From an uncultured Collinsella sp. (GTDB lineage Bacteria > Actinomycetota > Coriobacteriia > Coriobacteriales > Coriobacteriaceae), in contig UQZU01000012.1 of NCBI GenBank assembly GCA_900545665.1, forward strand, positions 1 to 60,464: a DNA stretch of 60,464 nt, given 5' to 3'. The notes beneath the pieces were generated by a model. That model saw only the letters and a program-made list of their open reading frames with translations. It did no database searches and was not told where the DNA came from. Of this stretch, positions 17,338 through 25,633 are shown in pieces (position 1 is the first letter of the stretch; each line of letters starts with the position of its first letter). A program made the translations under genes and the position numbers.

Positions 17338-17867
17338 AGCAGCCCACGCTCCAAAAGCATCTCGGCACAAAAGTAGGAAACGTCCTCGAAGGACTTGTTG
17401 CGAATATCAAGGGTAAGGTCGGCGGCCTGGCGATACAGCGGACGGCGATGCTCAAACAGGCGCGCGGCATGCTCGGGCGAGCGGAAATCGGGGCGCGTGT
17501 CGGACCGACGAATCTGGCGAATCGAATCCTCAAAGTCGCCCTCGAGGTACACGCACGTACCCATTTCGTGCATCAACTCAATATTCACCGGCGTTTCGAC
17601 GATACCGCCCCCGCACGAAACCAACAGGCTGCGCTCGCTTTGGAGCGAACGGAGCGCCGAGGTCTCGAGCTCGCGAAAACGACCCTCACCCTCGGTCTCA
17701 AAAATCTCGGTTACCGACTTGCCGCAACGGCGCACGACCAGGCGGTCGGTATCGATAAAACGCCGCTTGAACATGGTGCCGACGTTGCGCGCGAGCGTCG
17801 ATTTGCCCGCGCCCAAAAAGCCGATAAAGAAGATATGGTCGCAGCCGTGTTTGGTGTGCTGGGACAT
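17334..17867 (-). CDS. aroK: Shikimate kinase
   Basis: The 177-residue P-loop kinase phosphorylates shikimate to shikimate-3-phosphate. Visible motifs are the Walker A GFLGAGKST (about 17-25), the DTD motif with the substrate-binding Asp, FRELE, SCGGG, the LID segment RRSDTRPDF and RRPLYRQAAD. All key catalytic positions appear intact, in contrast to the neighbouring AroB-like protein. The gene follows yqeG by 8 bases and overlaps the AroB-like gene by ATGA. Confidence 0.92.
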   Translation of the reverse strand: MSQHTKHGCDHIFFIGFLGAGKSTLARNVGTMFKRRFIDTDRLVVRRCGKSVTEIFETEGEGRFRELETSALRSLQSERSLLVSCGGGIVETPVNIELMHEMGTCVYLEGDFEDSIRQIRRSDTRPDFRSPEHAARLFEHRRPLYRQAADLTLDIRNKSFEDVSYFCAEMLLERGLL

Positions 17868-17875
17868 GACGAGAC

Positions 17876-18373
17876 CTATTCCTCGCAGGGAAGGTCGCGC
17901 AGGGCCCGGCGCTCAAAGATACGGAAGATCTGCGTATACCACAGGTCCTGCGTCGCCTGCGGCTTAACCAAGATGGTATCGACGCCGGCGAAGTTGCCGC
18001 TCCACACGTCCGTGTAGAGCTGATCACCGATCAGCACCGCCTCGTCGGCCGTGGCGCCGAGGCGCTTAAGACCCGCCTTGAGGGCAAACGGCGCCGGCTT
18101 CATGGCGTGGCTGATGGCCTCGAGCCCCAGCTCGCGCGCCGACGCCATGACCTGATCGCGATGCCAGTTATTGGACACCATGCACAGCTTGAAGCCCTTG
18201 GCATGGGCGGCCTCGAGCCAAGCAGAGACCGCAGCGGGCACCTGCTCGGTATCGCGCGGCACCAGTGTGTTGTCGCGGTCGAGCAGAATGGCGCGCTTAC
18301 CATCGGCCCAGAGGGTATCGAGGTCGATGCGATCGACCGAGGCAACATATCGTTTGGGGCTAAAAATCCTCAT
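17876..18373 (-). CDS. yqeG: YqeG family HAD IIIA-type phosphatase
   Basis: The 165-residue protein has the HAD motif I LLDRDNTLVPRD (about 31-42), motif II MVSNN, and motif III/IV around KPAPFALKAGLKRLG and LIGDQLYTDVWSGN. The substrate is unknown; family members resemble mitochondrial phosphatidylglycerophosphate phosphatases. The ATG at 18373 has GGAA upstream and lies 2 bases after the mltG stop. The gene sits between mltG and aroK. Confidence 0.88.
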   Translation of the reverse strand: MRIFSPKRYVASVDRIDLDTLWADGKRAILLDRDNTLVPRDTEQVPAAVSAWLEAAHAKGFKLCMVSNNWHRDQVMASARELGLEAISHAMKPAPFALKAGLKRLGATADEAVLIGDQLYTDVWSGNFAGVDTILVKPQATQDLWYTQIFRIFERRALRDLPCEE

Positions 18374-18375
18374 GA

Positions 18376-19809
18376 TCAATTCCAAGACTGTTGATGCTCT
18401 TCGTAGGTCTTCGAGAAATACTCCTCGTCCTGCGTAATGTAGAAATACAGGTCGTCGGAGTCGGTCGGCTCAAGGGTGGCCTTGAGCGCCTCGAGCGACG
18501 GAGAGCAAATGGGCGTGGGCGGCAGGCCCTCGTGCTTATAGGTGTTATAGGGGCTATCACTCTGCAGGTCGTCGGCAGTAACCTCGCCGCCGGTGACGTA
18601 CATCATGGTCGCATCGCTATTGAGATAGCGCAGGCCATCGAGCTTGCCCGCCAGACGGTTGTAGAAGACCGAGGCCACATGCGCGCGCTGGTCGGCGTTG
18701 AGGCCCTCGCGCTCGACGATCGAGGCAAGGTTAACGATGTCGTAATCGGACATCCCCACGCCATAGCGCTCCTTGATCTTGGCCTCGCAGCTGGCAAAGT
18801 CAAGCGACTTATACTCGAAGTTGAACTGGTCAAGCATGGCGCGAATCACATCATCGGCGCTTGGGTCCTTACCAAGCGAATAGGTCTTGGGGAACAGGAA
18901 ACCCTCGAGCGAATCGTTCGCGGCGTCTTTAAGGAAAGCGTAATCATTCACATAATTGCTCGCCTTAGCCTGGTTAAGGAAGTCCTCTTTAGAAATGCTG
19001 TCGTACGCCTTGGCCACACGGTCGGCGACTTGATCGACCGTCAGGCCCTCAGGGATAGTCAGCGCATTGGAGCCCGCGTTGGGGCCTTCCATGAGCTGCT
19101 GAACAACCTTGGTCGCATCCATGAGTGTGGTGAACGAATAATCACCAGGCTTGAGCGACATATCGGCGTTGAGCTTTTTCACCGCCGCATAGTAATCCTT
19201 GGGATTTTCGACGATATGGTTCTCGGAGAGAATCGAGGCGATCGTATCGCCCGAAGCACCATCGGGAATCGTGATAGTAACCTGCTGGCCTGCAACGACT
19301 TTCGCACCCTCACCGCCAAAGAAGCCCTTGACGGCTGGCACGACAAAGAAAACGATCGCGACAAGCGCAAGCACGGCAACAACGCCACCGATAATCATAG
19401 GCACCGGGGAGCTTTTCTTTTGAGCACCGCGACGAGCATGCGTGTTGTAGCTCGAGCGGGTCGCCGGAGCAACGCCATGCGAACCACGAGCGTGATGCGA
19501 ATGCGATTGGGGGGCCTGCGTTCGCTGGGTAGGTGCCTGCTGCTTAAAGCGGGTGCCGCCTGCAGGCTGGGCCGTACGAGCAGTGGGCTGCTGAGCCGCG
19601 TGAGAAGCCGAATGCTGAACCGAACGAGCAGAAGGCTGCTGACCCGTCCGTTGAACAGGTTGGGCCGAACGAGAGAAGGACTGCGCCGGGCGCGCGTCAG
19701 GCTGAGCTGCGCGCTGCGTCGGCTGTGCCGGACGCTGGCCAGGCTGGGCACGGCGCGACGCCGGCTGCTGTGTACGATTCGGCTGGCGCGGATCGGAAGC
19801 ACTAGGCAT
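18376..19809 (-). CDS. mltG: Endolytic transglycosylase MltG (YceG family) with long N-terminal tail
   Basis: The 477-residue protein has three parts. Residues 1-133 are low-complexity and rich in Gln, Ala, Pro, Arg, Thr and Ser, with repeated AQP and AQ(P)xxR units and no acidic stretches, predicted cytoplasmic. Residues 137-160 form one membrane span. The remaining periplasmic-side domain contains LASIVEREGLNADQRAHVAS with the catalytic Glu and SVFYNRL. MltG cleaves nascent peptidoglycan strands and limits their length. The ATG at 19809 has AGGAGG upstream and overlaps ruvX by 8 bases. Confidence 0.9.
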   Translation of the reverse strand: MPSASDPRQPNRTQQPASRRAQPGQRPAQPTQRAAQPDARPAQSFSRSAQPVQRTGQQPSARSVQHSASHAAQQPTARTAQPAGGTRFKQQAPTQRTQAPQSHSHHARGSHGVAPATRSSYNTHARRGAQKKSSPVPMIIGGVVAVLALVAIVFFVVPAVKGFFGGEGAKVVAGQQVTITIPDGASGDTIASILSENHIVENPKDYYAAVKKLNADMSLKPGDYSFTTLMDATKVVQQLMEGPNAGSNALTIPEGLTVDQVADRVAKAYDSISKEDFLNQAKASNYVNDYAFLKDAANDSLEGFLFPKTYSLGKDPSADDVIRAMLDQFNFEYKSLDFASCEAKIKERYGVGMSDYDIVNLASIVEREGLNADQRAHVASVFYNRLAGKLDGLRYLNSDATMMYVTGGEVTADDLQSDSPYNTYKHEGLPPTPICSPSLEALKATLEPTDSDDLYFYITQDEEYFSKTYEEHQQSWN

Positions 19810-20230
19810 GCGAAACCTCCTCGTTTTTACGATCGAGCCACGTCTGCAAAAACAGGCTGGCGGCAATCATGTCGATCTTGCCCCTCATCTGCTTTTCGTT
19901 GAGTCCCTGCTCGCGCAGGATACGCTTGGCCTCTTGCGAGGACAGACGCTCGTCCTCAAACTCCAACGGAAGATCGAGCTCGTCGGCAATCTTTTGCGCC
20001 ACAGCGGCAACGCGCTCGGCCTGAGGGCCGGGCTCACCGGCCATGGTCAGGGGACGTCCGCTTACCAGGATGTCGGGCTCATAGTCCTCAACCAGGTAGC
20101 GGAACGTCTTGGCCATACCGGTGACCTCGGCAGCCGGAAGCACCTTGACAGGCATCGCCATCTTGCCATCACGGCTCGAGACGGCGATGCCAATCCTGGT
20201 CTCCCCTATGTCCAGCGCGAGCGCAACCAC
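19802..20230 (-). CDS. ruvX: Putative Holliday junction resolvase / pre-16S rRNA nuclease
   Basis: The 142-residue RNase H-fold protein of the YqgF family opens with ALDIGETRIGIAVS (first catalytic Asp). It contains the acidic segment FEDERLSSQEA and ends with DMIAASLFLQTWL (last acidic residue). In E. coli YqgF matures 16S rRNA, and a role in recombination was also proposed. The start appears to be GTG 20230 with AAGAAG upstream. It lies 17 bases downstream of alaS and overlaps mltG, a conserved alaS-ruvX-mltG order. Confidence 0.9.
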   Translation of the reverse strand: MVALALDIGETRIGIAVSSRDGKMAMPVKVLPAAEVTGMAKTFRYLVEDYEPDILVSGRPLTMAGEPGPQAERVAAVAQKIADELDLPLEFEDERLSSQEAKRILREQGLNEKQMRGKIDMIAASLFLQTWLDRKNEEVSHA

Positions 20231-20247
20231 AGCGACTTCTTAGATTC

Positions 20248-22905
20248 TTAGGCGCCGAGCGCGGTCTTAGCGGCCGCGAGGGCATCGGCGATGCCGGCAG
20301 CATTCTTGCCACCGGCCTGGGCCATGTTGGGACGACCGCCACCGCGACCGTCGACCAGACCCGCGATCTGCTTGATCACGTTACCGGCGTGGAAACCGGC
20401 CTTGACGGCGTCATCGGAGCCGGCAGCGAGCAGGGCCGGAGTGCCCTTCTCAGTCACGCTGGCGACGACACAAGCAACAGGGCCGGCGACCTTCTGATGC
20501 ACGGTATCCCATACGTTGCGCAGGTCGGCAGCCTCAAGGCCCTGGAGCTCAGCGACAACGAGCTTATAGCCGTCGAGCTCGACGGCGCCCTCGATGGCGC
20601 TGGAGATGGCGTCGGAGGAGCCACCGGTCAGAGCCTTCTTGAGCTTATTGGACGTCTCGCGCAGCTCGGCCTGCAGGTTCTCCACGCGAGCGGGAACCTC
20701 ATCCACGCGGCACTTGAGCGCAGTAGCAGCGGCGTCAACGAGTGCCAGGCGGTCGGCCATATAGTCGAGGGCACCCTTAGAGGTCACGGCCTCGATACGG
20801 CGGACATTGGAGCCCGTGGAGGACTCGGAAATGATCTTGAACAGGCCGATCTCGGCGGTGTTGGCAGCGTGTGTGCCACCGCAGAGTTCGCGGGAGAACG
20901 GCTGGTCCTCAGCGCCCACGGAGACAACGCGGACGACGTCGCCATACTTCTCGCCAAACAGGGCGACAGCGCCGGCAGCCTTAGCCTCGTCGATGCCCAT
21001 GACACGGGTCACGACCGGCTTGGAAGCGAAGATCTGCTGGTTGACCAGGTCCTCGACAGCCTTAAGCTGCTCGGAGGACAGGGCCTCGAAGTGCGTAAAG
21101 TCAAAGCGCAGGTGCTCGGGCGTCACCAGCGAGCCGGCCTGGGAGACGTGCTCGCCCAGGACCTGCTTAAGGGCGGCGTCGAGCAGGTGCGTGGCGGTGT
21201 GGTTGCGGCGCAGGAAGCCACGGTGCTCGGCGTCGAGCGCGGCGGTCACGGTAGCACCGACGGCCAGCGTGCCCTCGGCAACGTGGGCGACGTGAGCATA
21301 CAGGCCGTTGTGGTTCTTGGTATCGGAAACGGTCAGCGAAACGCCCTCGGCGGAAAGCTCGCCGGCATCGCCCTGCTGGCCACCCATCTCGGCATAGAAC
21401 GGAGTGCGGTCGAGAACGACCTCGACGTCCTCGCCGGCGGCAGCGGACTCGACGGACTCGCCGTTGCGCACGATGGCAACAACCTTGGCGCCCTCGATCA
21501 CATCGTTGTCATAGCCGTCGAACTCAGTCGCGGCGACCTTGTCGGAAAGCTCGACCCAAACGTCGTTGAAGCTGCCCCAGGCGTCGCCTTTGGCATTGGC
21601 GCGGGCGCGGGCCTTCTGGTCCTCCATGCAGGCAGTGAAGCCGTCCATATCGACATCGTGGCCAGCGGTGTCGGCGATCTCGACGGTCAAGTCGATGGGG
21701 AAACCAAAGGTGTCGTGCAGCTTAAAGGCAACATCGCCCGGAAGCACAGCACCCTCGGCAAGCGCTGCCAGGGCCTCATCCAGGTAGACGCGACCGTTGT
21801 CGAGCGTCGTGGAGAAGCGCTCCTCCTCGGAGGCGACGATACCCTTGACGAGCGCGACGTTCTTGAGCAGCTCAGGATAGGCCTCGCCCATCTGAGCGTT
21901 GACCTCGTCGATAAACTTGGTCAGGAAGGCGCCCTCGATGCCCAGCAGGCGACCGTGGAACACGGCGCGGCGGAGCAGGCGGCGAAGGACGTACTCGCGA
22001 CCCTCGTTACCGGGCAGGATGCCGTCAGAGATCATGAAGTCGACGGCACGGGAGTGGTCGGCGATGATGCGAAGAGAACGGCTGGCGCCGGAGTAATCGT
22101 CGGCGTCATAGGTCTTGCCGCTGATCTCCTCGCCCAGCTTGATGAGGTGCTGCATCAGATCGCCGTCGTAGTTAGCAGTCTTGTGCTGCATGATAGCAGC
22201 CATGCGCTCCAGGCCCATGCCCGTATCGAGGTTGCGGTGCGGCAGCTCCGGCATGGAGCCGTCCTCCTGACGGTCGTACTGGGTAAACACGAGGTTCCAG
22301 AACTCAAGGAAGCGGTCGCAGTCGCAGCCAGGCTTGCAGTCGGGGCTGCCGCAGCCGACCTCCTCGCCCATGTCAAAGTAGATCTCGGAGCACGGACCGC
22401 AGGGGCCGGTGGGGCCAGCGGCCCAGAAGTTGTCGTCCTCGCCCAGGCGGGAGATGTGGTCCTCGGCAACGCCCAGAGAACGCCACACGTCGTGGGTCTC
22501 GTCGTCCTCGGTAAAGACGGTAAAGTACAGGCGGTCGAGCGGCAGCTTGAACTCCTTGGTGATGAGCTCAAAGGCCCAGGCGCAAGCCTGCTCCTTGGAA
22601 ACGCCGCCAAAAGAGAAATCGCCGAGCATCTCGAAGAACGACAGGTGACGGCCGTCCTCGCCGATGCAATCGATGTCGTTGGTGCGGACGCACTTCTGGC
22701 AGGAGATCGCGCCGATCTCCTTCATGGTCTTCTTGCCCTGGTAGTACTCCTTAAACTGGTTCATGCCGGCGTTGGCAAGCAGCAGCGAGGGATCATCGGG
22801 GACGAGGGACGAAGAAGGATAGAGCTTAAGACCGCGCTCCTCAAAGAAGTTGAGGAACTTGGAGCGGATCTCGGCCGTAGTCATTGACGGGTAGTCAGCA
22901 CTCAT
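20248..22905 (-). CDS. alaS: Alanine-tRNA ligase
   Basis: The 885-residue protein has the full class II AlaRS architecture. The N-terminal catalytic core is marked by RSKFLNFFEERG and DIDCIGEDGRHLSFFEMLG. The editing domain carries NHTATHLLDAALKQ (HxxxH) and ELCGGTH zinc ligands. The C-Ala dimerisation region ends with DGRGGGRPNMAQAGG. The insertion CGSPDCKPGCDCDR is typical of this domain. GAGGAG lies about 9 bases before the ATG. It begins the operon ending with the AroB-like gene and has a good promoter. Confidence 0.96.
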   Translation of the reverse strand: MSADYPSMTTAEIRSKFLNFFEERGLKLYPSSSLVPDDPSLLLANAGMNQFKEYYQGKKTMKEIGAISCQKCVRTNDIDCIGEDGRHLSFFEMLGDFSFGGVSKEQACAWAFELITKEFKLPLDRLYFTVFTEDDETHDVWRSLGVAEDHISRLGEDDNFWAAGPTGPCGPCSEIYFDMGEEVGCGSPDCKPGCDCDRFLEFWNLVFTQYDRQEDGSMPELPHRNLDTGMGLERMAAIMQHKTANYDGDLMQHLIKLGEEISGKTYDADDYSGASRSLRIIADHSRAVDFMISDGILPGNEGREYVLRRLLRRAVFHGRLLGIEGAFLTKFIDEVNAQMGEAYPELLKNVALVKGIVASEEERFSTTLDNGRVYLDEALAALAEGAVLPGDVAFKLHDTFGFPIDLTVEIADTAGHDVDMDGFTACMEDQKARARANAKGDAWGSFNDVWVELSDKVAATEFDGYDNDVIEGAKVVAIVRNGESVESAAAGEDVEVVLDRTPFYAEMGGQQGDAGELSAEGVSLTVSDTKNHNGLYAHVAHVAEGTLAVGATVTAALDAEHRGFLRRNHTATHLLDAALKQVLGEHVSQAGSLVTPEHLRFDFTHFEALSSEQLKAVEDLVNQQIFASKPVVTRVMGIDEAKAAGAVALFGEKYGDVVRVVSVGAEDQPFSRELCGGTHAANTAEIGLFKIISESSTGSNVRRIEAVTSKGALDYMADRLALVDAAATALKCRVDEVPARVENLQAELRETSNKLKKALTGGSSDAISSAIEGAVELDGYKLVVAELQGLEAADLRNVWDTVHQKVAGPVACVVASVTEKGTPALLAAGSDDAVKAGFHAGNVIKQIAGLVDGRGGGRPNMAQAGGKNAAGIADALAAAKTALGA

Positions 22906-22944
22906 AGAGGGAATCTCCTCGGTTTCACATCGAAACAGTTCAAA

Positions 22945-22979
22945 CGTAACGATATTACCATCCCACCGCGCCTATGCAA
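22945..22979 (-). promoter_or_regulatory. Promoter of the alaS operon
   Basis: A -35 TTGCAT (22979-22974) and -10 TAATAT (22957-22952) are separated by 16 bases on the minus strand. The -35 abuts the T-run of the upstream terminator. Confidence 0.6.
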
Positions 22980-23007
22980 AAAAGAGGGTCGCCAAACAGC
23001 GACCCTC
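22976..23007 (-). terminator. Terminator of the sigma factor-permease operon
   Basis: GAGGGTC (22984-22990, extended by GC) pairs with GACCCTC (23001-23007). The minus-strand product ends in TTTTTT. Confidence 0.88.
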
Positions 23008-23056
23008 CAGCGAAATTGCATGTTAGCACGTATGAATGTTAACCTGAATTACCCCG

Positions 23057-24466
23057 CTAGTTGTCGTCATCGTCCATGGAGCCGTCGATGCCGGTTTTGG
23101 TATCGTCTTCCGAATTGGAGTCATCGTCCTTAGCGAAGGGGTTCTTGAAGAAGCCCGTCGCATCGGGCTGCAGGCCCGAGAGCTTGATCCAGGGATTATC
23201 GAGCTCGGGCTTGGGCATGGCCTTGGCCTCGGGCGCAGTCTCGTTGCCGATGAGCTCAGACTCGTAGATGAAGGTGTCGTCGCCGAGCGCGTCGTAGGCG
23301 GCGACCGGGTTGCCATCGGCATCGCGGTACGGCGTGCCCTTAAACACGGCGCCGTCATAGGCCACAAGCTGGCGGCCGGTCTCATTCTCGAAGTAGTACA
23401 CGAAGATACCCTTGAGGGCCGCACACAGCGGGATGGCAATAATCATGCCGATGGGCCCCATGAGTGCCGAGCCAATAACGAGCGCCGTGAGGCTCATGAT
23501 GGGATGCACCTGCACCGAGCTCTGCATGACCTTGGGCGAAATGACGTTATCGGTGACGTTTTGCGCGACCATCGTCACGATGAGCGTCCATAACGCCAAC
23601 ATAGGGCTGAACATGAAACCGAGCACTGTGGCGATTGCTGCGCTCACCCAAGGACCGACGACCGGAACCAAATGCATGATGCCGGTAAAGATAGCCATGA
23701 GCGCCGCATACGGATGGCCGATGATCATAAAACCGATAAAGGCGAGGAAACCACCGCAGATGGACGTCACGACCATACCGCGCATGTAGCCGCCGACAGA
23801 GCGAGAAAGAATGGCGACCATAAAGCGGTACGAGGTCTCCTTCTCCTGACCGATGATGGTGCAAATCTCGTGGTGCATGCGAGGGTAGTCGCAGGCCATC
23901 CAGTAGGCAAGCACCAGGCCAAGGAAGATAACAAACAGCTGCGACGCTGTATTGGTGATGAGCGGGAACACACCACGACCAAGCTCGGCGGCAATCTGAG
24001 ACACATACTTCGATGCCACGGCAACTAGCGACGAAAGATTATCGTCCAAATACTCCTTGAGCGGCGTGTTGTTAAGCGTCTTGGCATGCGAGATCATCTC
24101 GTTGAGGTCGCCACCCGCAACACGAAGCTGCTCGGGCAGTCGGCTCAGGACTTCCATGATCTGACCAAAGAGAATCGGCGACAAGATACAAACGACACCG
24201 ACGAGCACGGCAACAACAACAATAAGCGCGATAAGCGAACCGATGCCGCGATTCACGCCATGATGCTCGAGCCAGTTGGTGATCGGGGACATCACAAAGG
24301 CAATGATGGAACCAACAGCGAGAAACTCGATAACCGGCGCCAGGATGCCCATAAGGTTAAAGATGACAGCGGCGATGACAATGCAGCCGACAACAGCCCA
24401 AATGCGCAGCGTCAGAATGCGGGTGTCGCGCAGCACGCGATCGGTTTGTTGGGGGTGCTCACTCAT
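23057..24466 (-). CDS. AI-2E family transporter-like membrane protein
   Basis: The 469-residue protein has the AI-2E transporter (PF01594, formerly UPF0118) pattern. N-terminal spans run over about 20-95, a soluble helical segment follows, and a run of hydrophobic spans from about 160 to 350 includes FMIIGHPYAALMAIFTGIMH and LVPVVGPWVSA. The last 110 residues are hydrophilic and acidic. Family members have been linked to AI-2 export, cell envelope functions or Na+/H+ exchange; the substrate here is unknown. It overlaps the sigma factor gene by ATGA, so the two are translationally coupled, which suggests a stress role. Confidence 0.8.
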   Translation of the reverse strand: MSEHPQQTDRVLRDTRILTLRIWAVVGCIVIAAVIFNLMGILAPVIEFLAVGSIIAFVMSPITNWLEHHGVNRGIGSLIALIVVVAVLVGVVCILSPILFGQIMEVLSRLPEQLRVAGGDLNEMISHAKTLNNTPLKEYLDDNLSSLVAVASKYVSQIAAELGRGVFPLITNTASQLFVIFLGLVLAYWMACDYPRMHHEICTIIGQEKETSYRFMVAILSRSVGGYMRGMVVTSICGGFLAFIGFMIIGHPYAALMAIFTGIMHLVPVVGPWVSAAIATVLGFMFSPMLALWTLIVTMVAQNVTDNVISPKVMQSSVQVHPIMSLTALVIGSALMGPIGMIIAIPLCAALKGIFVYYFENETGRQLVAYDGAVFKGTPYRDADGNPVAAYDALGDDTFIYESELIGNETAPEAKAMPKPELDNPWIKLSGLQPDATGFFKNPFAKDDDSNSEDDTKTGIDGSMDDDDN

Positions 24467-25254
24467 GAACGAATCATCACTCCGTCGGGGTCGATCTTGT
24501 CCTGAATCTTCTTAAGCGTGCGGCGAAGCAGACGCGAAACCTGCACCTGAGAAATACCCAGCTTCTTGGCGATCTCGATCTGGGTCATGCCCTTCACAAA
24601 GCGCAGCTCGATCACCTCGCGCTCGCGCGGCGAGAAATCACGGATGGCTTCCTCGATCACTAGGCGGTCATCGGTAAAGTCGAGCTCGTTGTCGTCGTCG
24701 GCGTAACGGTCGAGAATCGAGGGGGCATCGTCGGAATCGGACGCACCAGGAGCCTCGATGGGCACCGAGGTATAAGCCGAAGACGATTCCATAGCCTCGA
24801 GGACCTCATCGACAGTCACATCTAGATACTCAGCGATCTCCTCAACCTTGGGCGAACGCTGCAGCTCGTTGGTAAGTTTGTCAGTAGCTTGGTTGACCTT
24901 GGCCGAGAGCTCCTGCAGACGACGCGGTACGCGCACGCTCCAGCCCTTGTCGCGGAAATGGCGTTTGATCTCGCCCAAGATAGTGGGTGTTGCAAACGTT
25001 GTGAACTCGAGCCCGCGCTCAGGGTCAAAGCGGTCGATAGCCTTGAGCAAACCCAGATAGCCGACCTGCATGAGGTCGTCGAGCGGCTCGCCGCGATTCT
25101 TAAATTTGTTGGCAAGAAACCTTACCAGGTTCATATGGGACATGACGAGCTGCTCGCGGGCGTCCGGATCACCGGTCTCCTTGTAGCGACGAAACAGCTC
25201 GCGGGTTTTCTCCTTGTCCCAAGCGGTTTTGCCGCTCCGGGAACGTTCGGTCAT
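24463..25254 (-). CDS. RNA polymerase sigma factor, SigB/SigF/SigG family
   Basis: The 263-residue protein has sigma-70 region 2 with LVRFLANKFKNRGEPLDDLM and YLGLLKAIDRFDPERGLEFTTFATPTI. Region 3 is present, with WSVRVPRRLQELSAKV. Region 4 ends with GMTQIEIAKKLGISQVQVSR. The region 2/3 wording is characteristic of SigB/SigF stress and sporulation factors. It is encoded directly downstream of an RsbW-like gene (1 base gap) and overlaps the permease gene. No anti-anti-sigma (RsbV) gene is seen nearby. Confidence 0.93.
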   Translation of the reverse strand: MTERSRSGKTAWDKEKTRELFRRYKETGDPDAREQLVMSHMNLVRFLANKFKNRGEPLDDLMQVGYLGLLKAIDRFDPERGLEFTTFATPTILGEIKRHFRDKGWSVRVPRRLQELSAKVNQATDKLTNELQRSPKVEEIAEYLDVTVDEVLEAMESSSAYTSVPIEAPGASDSDDAPSILDRYADDDNELDFTDDRLVIEEAIRDFSPREREVIELRFVKGMTQIEIAKKLGISQVQVSRLLRRTLKKIQDKIDPDGVMIRS

Positions 25255-25255
25255 T

Positions 25256-25633
25256 TTAAATATCCGCCTTGAGGTCGAGGGAAAGCGTCAGGGGCGCCGC
25301 AGTCTTTTCGTAGGAGTCGCACACGCTCGCGAGGATGAGCTCGGCATACACCGCAGCCTGGTCGTCTTCATCGACCGTAGCCTGATCGCCAAAGGTAATA
25401 GTCATCCCAACGTGGGTCTCATCGACATCGAATTTGATGGTGATGTCATCGCAGTCGACCGCGGTACAACCAAAGATGAAAGCCTCCTCGGCAGCCATGC
25501 GGATGTCCTCGATGCGATCGACAGACATGGAACACAGGGCACCAACGTTGGCTGCCGTCATGCGCACAAGGCGAGCGAGACACGGGTCGCCGGCAACGGT
25601 CAGCGTGATGGGGCAGGTTGCTTCGCTACTCAT
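25256..25633 (-). CDS. Divergent RsbW-like (GHKL fold) anti-sigma protein
   Basis: The 125-residue protein has RsbW-like layout. An N-terminal strand is followed by PCLARLVRMTAANVG and DRIEDIRMAAEEAFIF, corresponding to the first half of an RsbW/SpoIIAB kinase domain. The N-box Asn expected in EACTNAxxHA is absent (EEAFIFGCTA). The G1-type DxGxGF motif is replaced by ITFGDQATVDED, and no GLGL motif is present. ATP binding is doubtful. Position immediately before a SigB-family gene makes an anti-sigma or sigma-partner role the best guess. It overlaps the upstream gene by 8 bases. Confidence 0.65.
   Translation of the reverse strand: MSSEATCPITLTVAGDPCLARLVRMTAANVGALCSMSVDRIEDIRMAAEEAFIFGCTAVDCDDITIKFDVDETHVGMTITFGDQATVDEDDQAAVYAELILASVCDSYEKTAAPLTLSLDLKADI

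Noticed and set aside
20389..22887. 832-codon plus-strand frame opposite alaS
   Set aside because: Shadow of the confirmed alaS reading frame, without ribosome site or domains.
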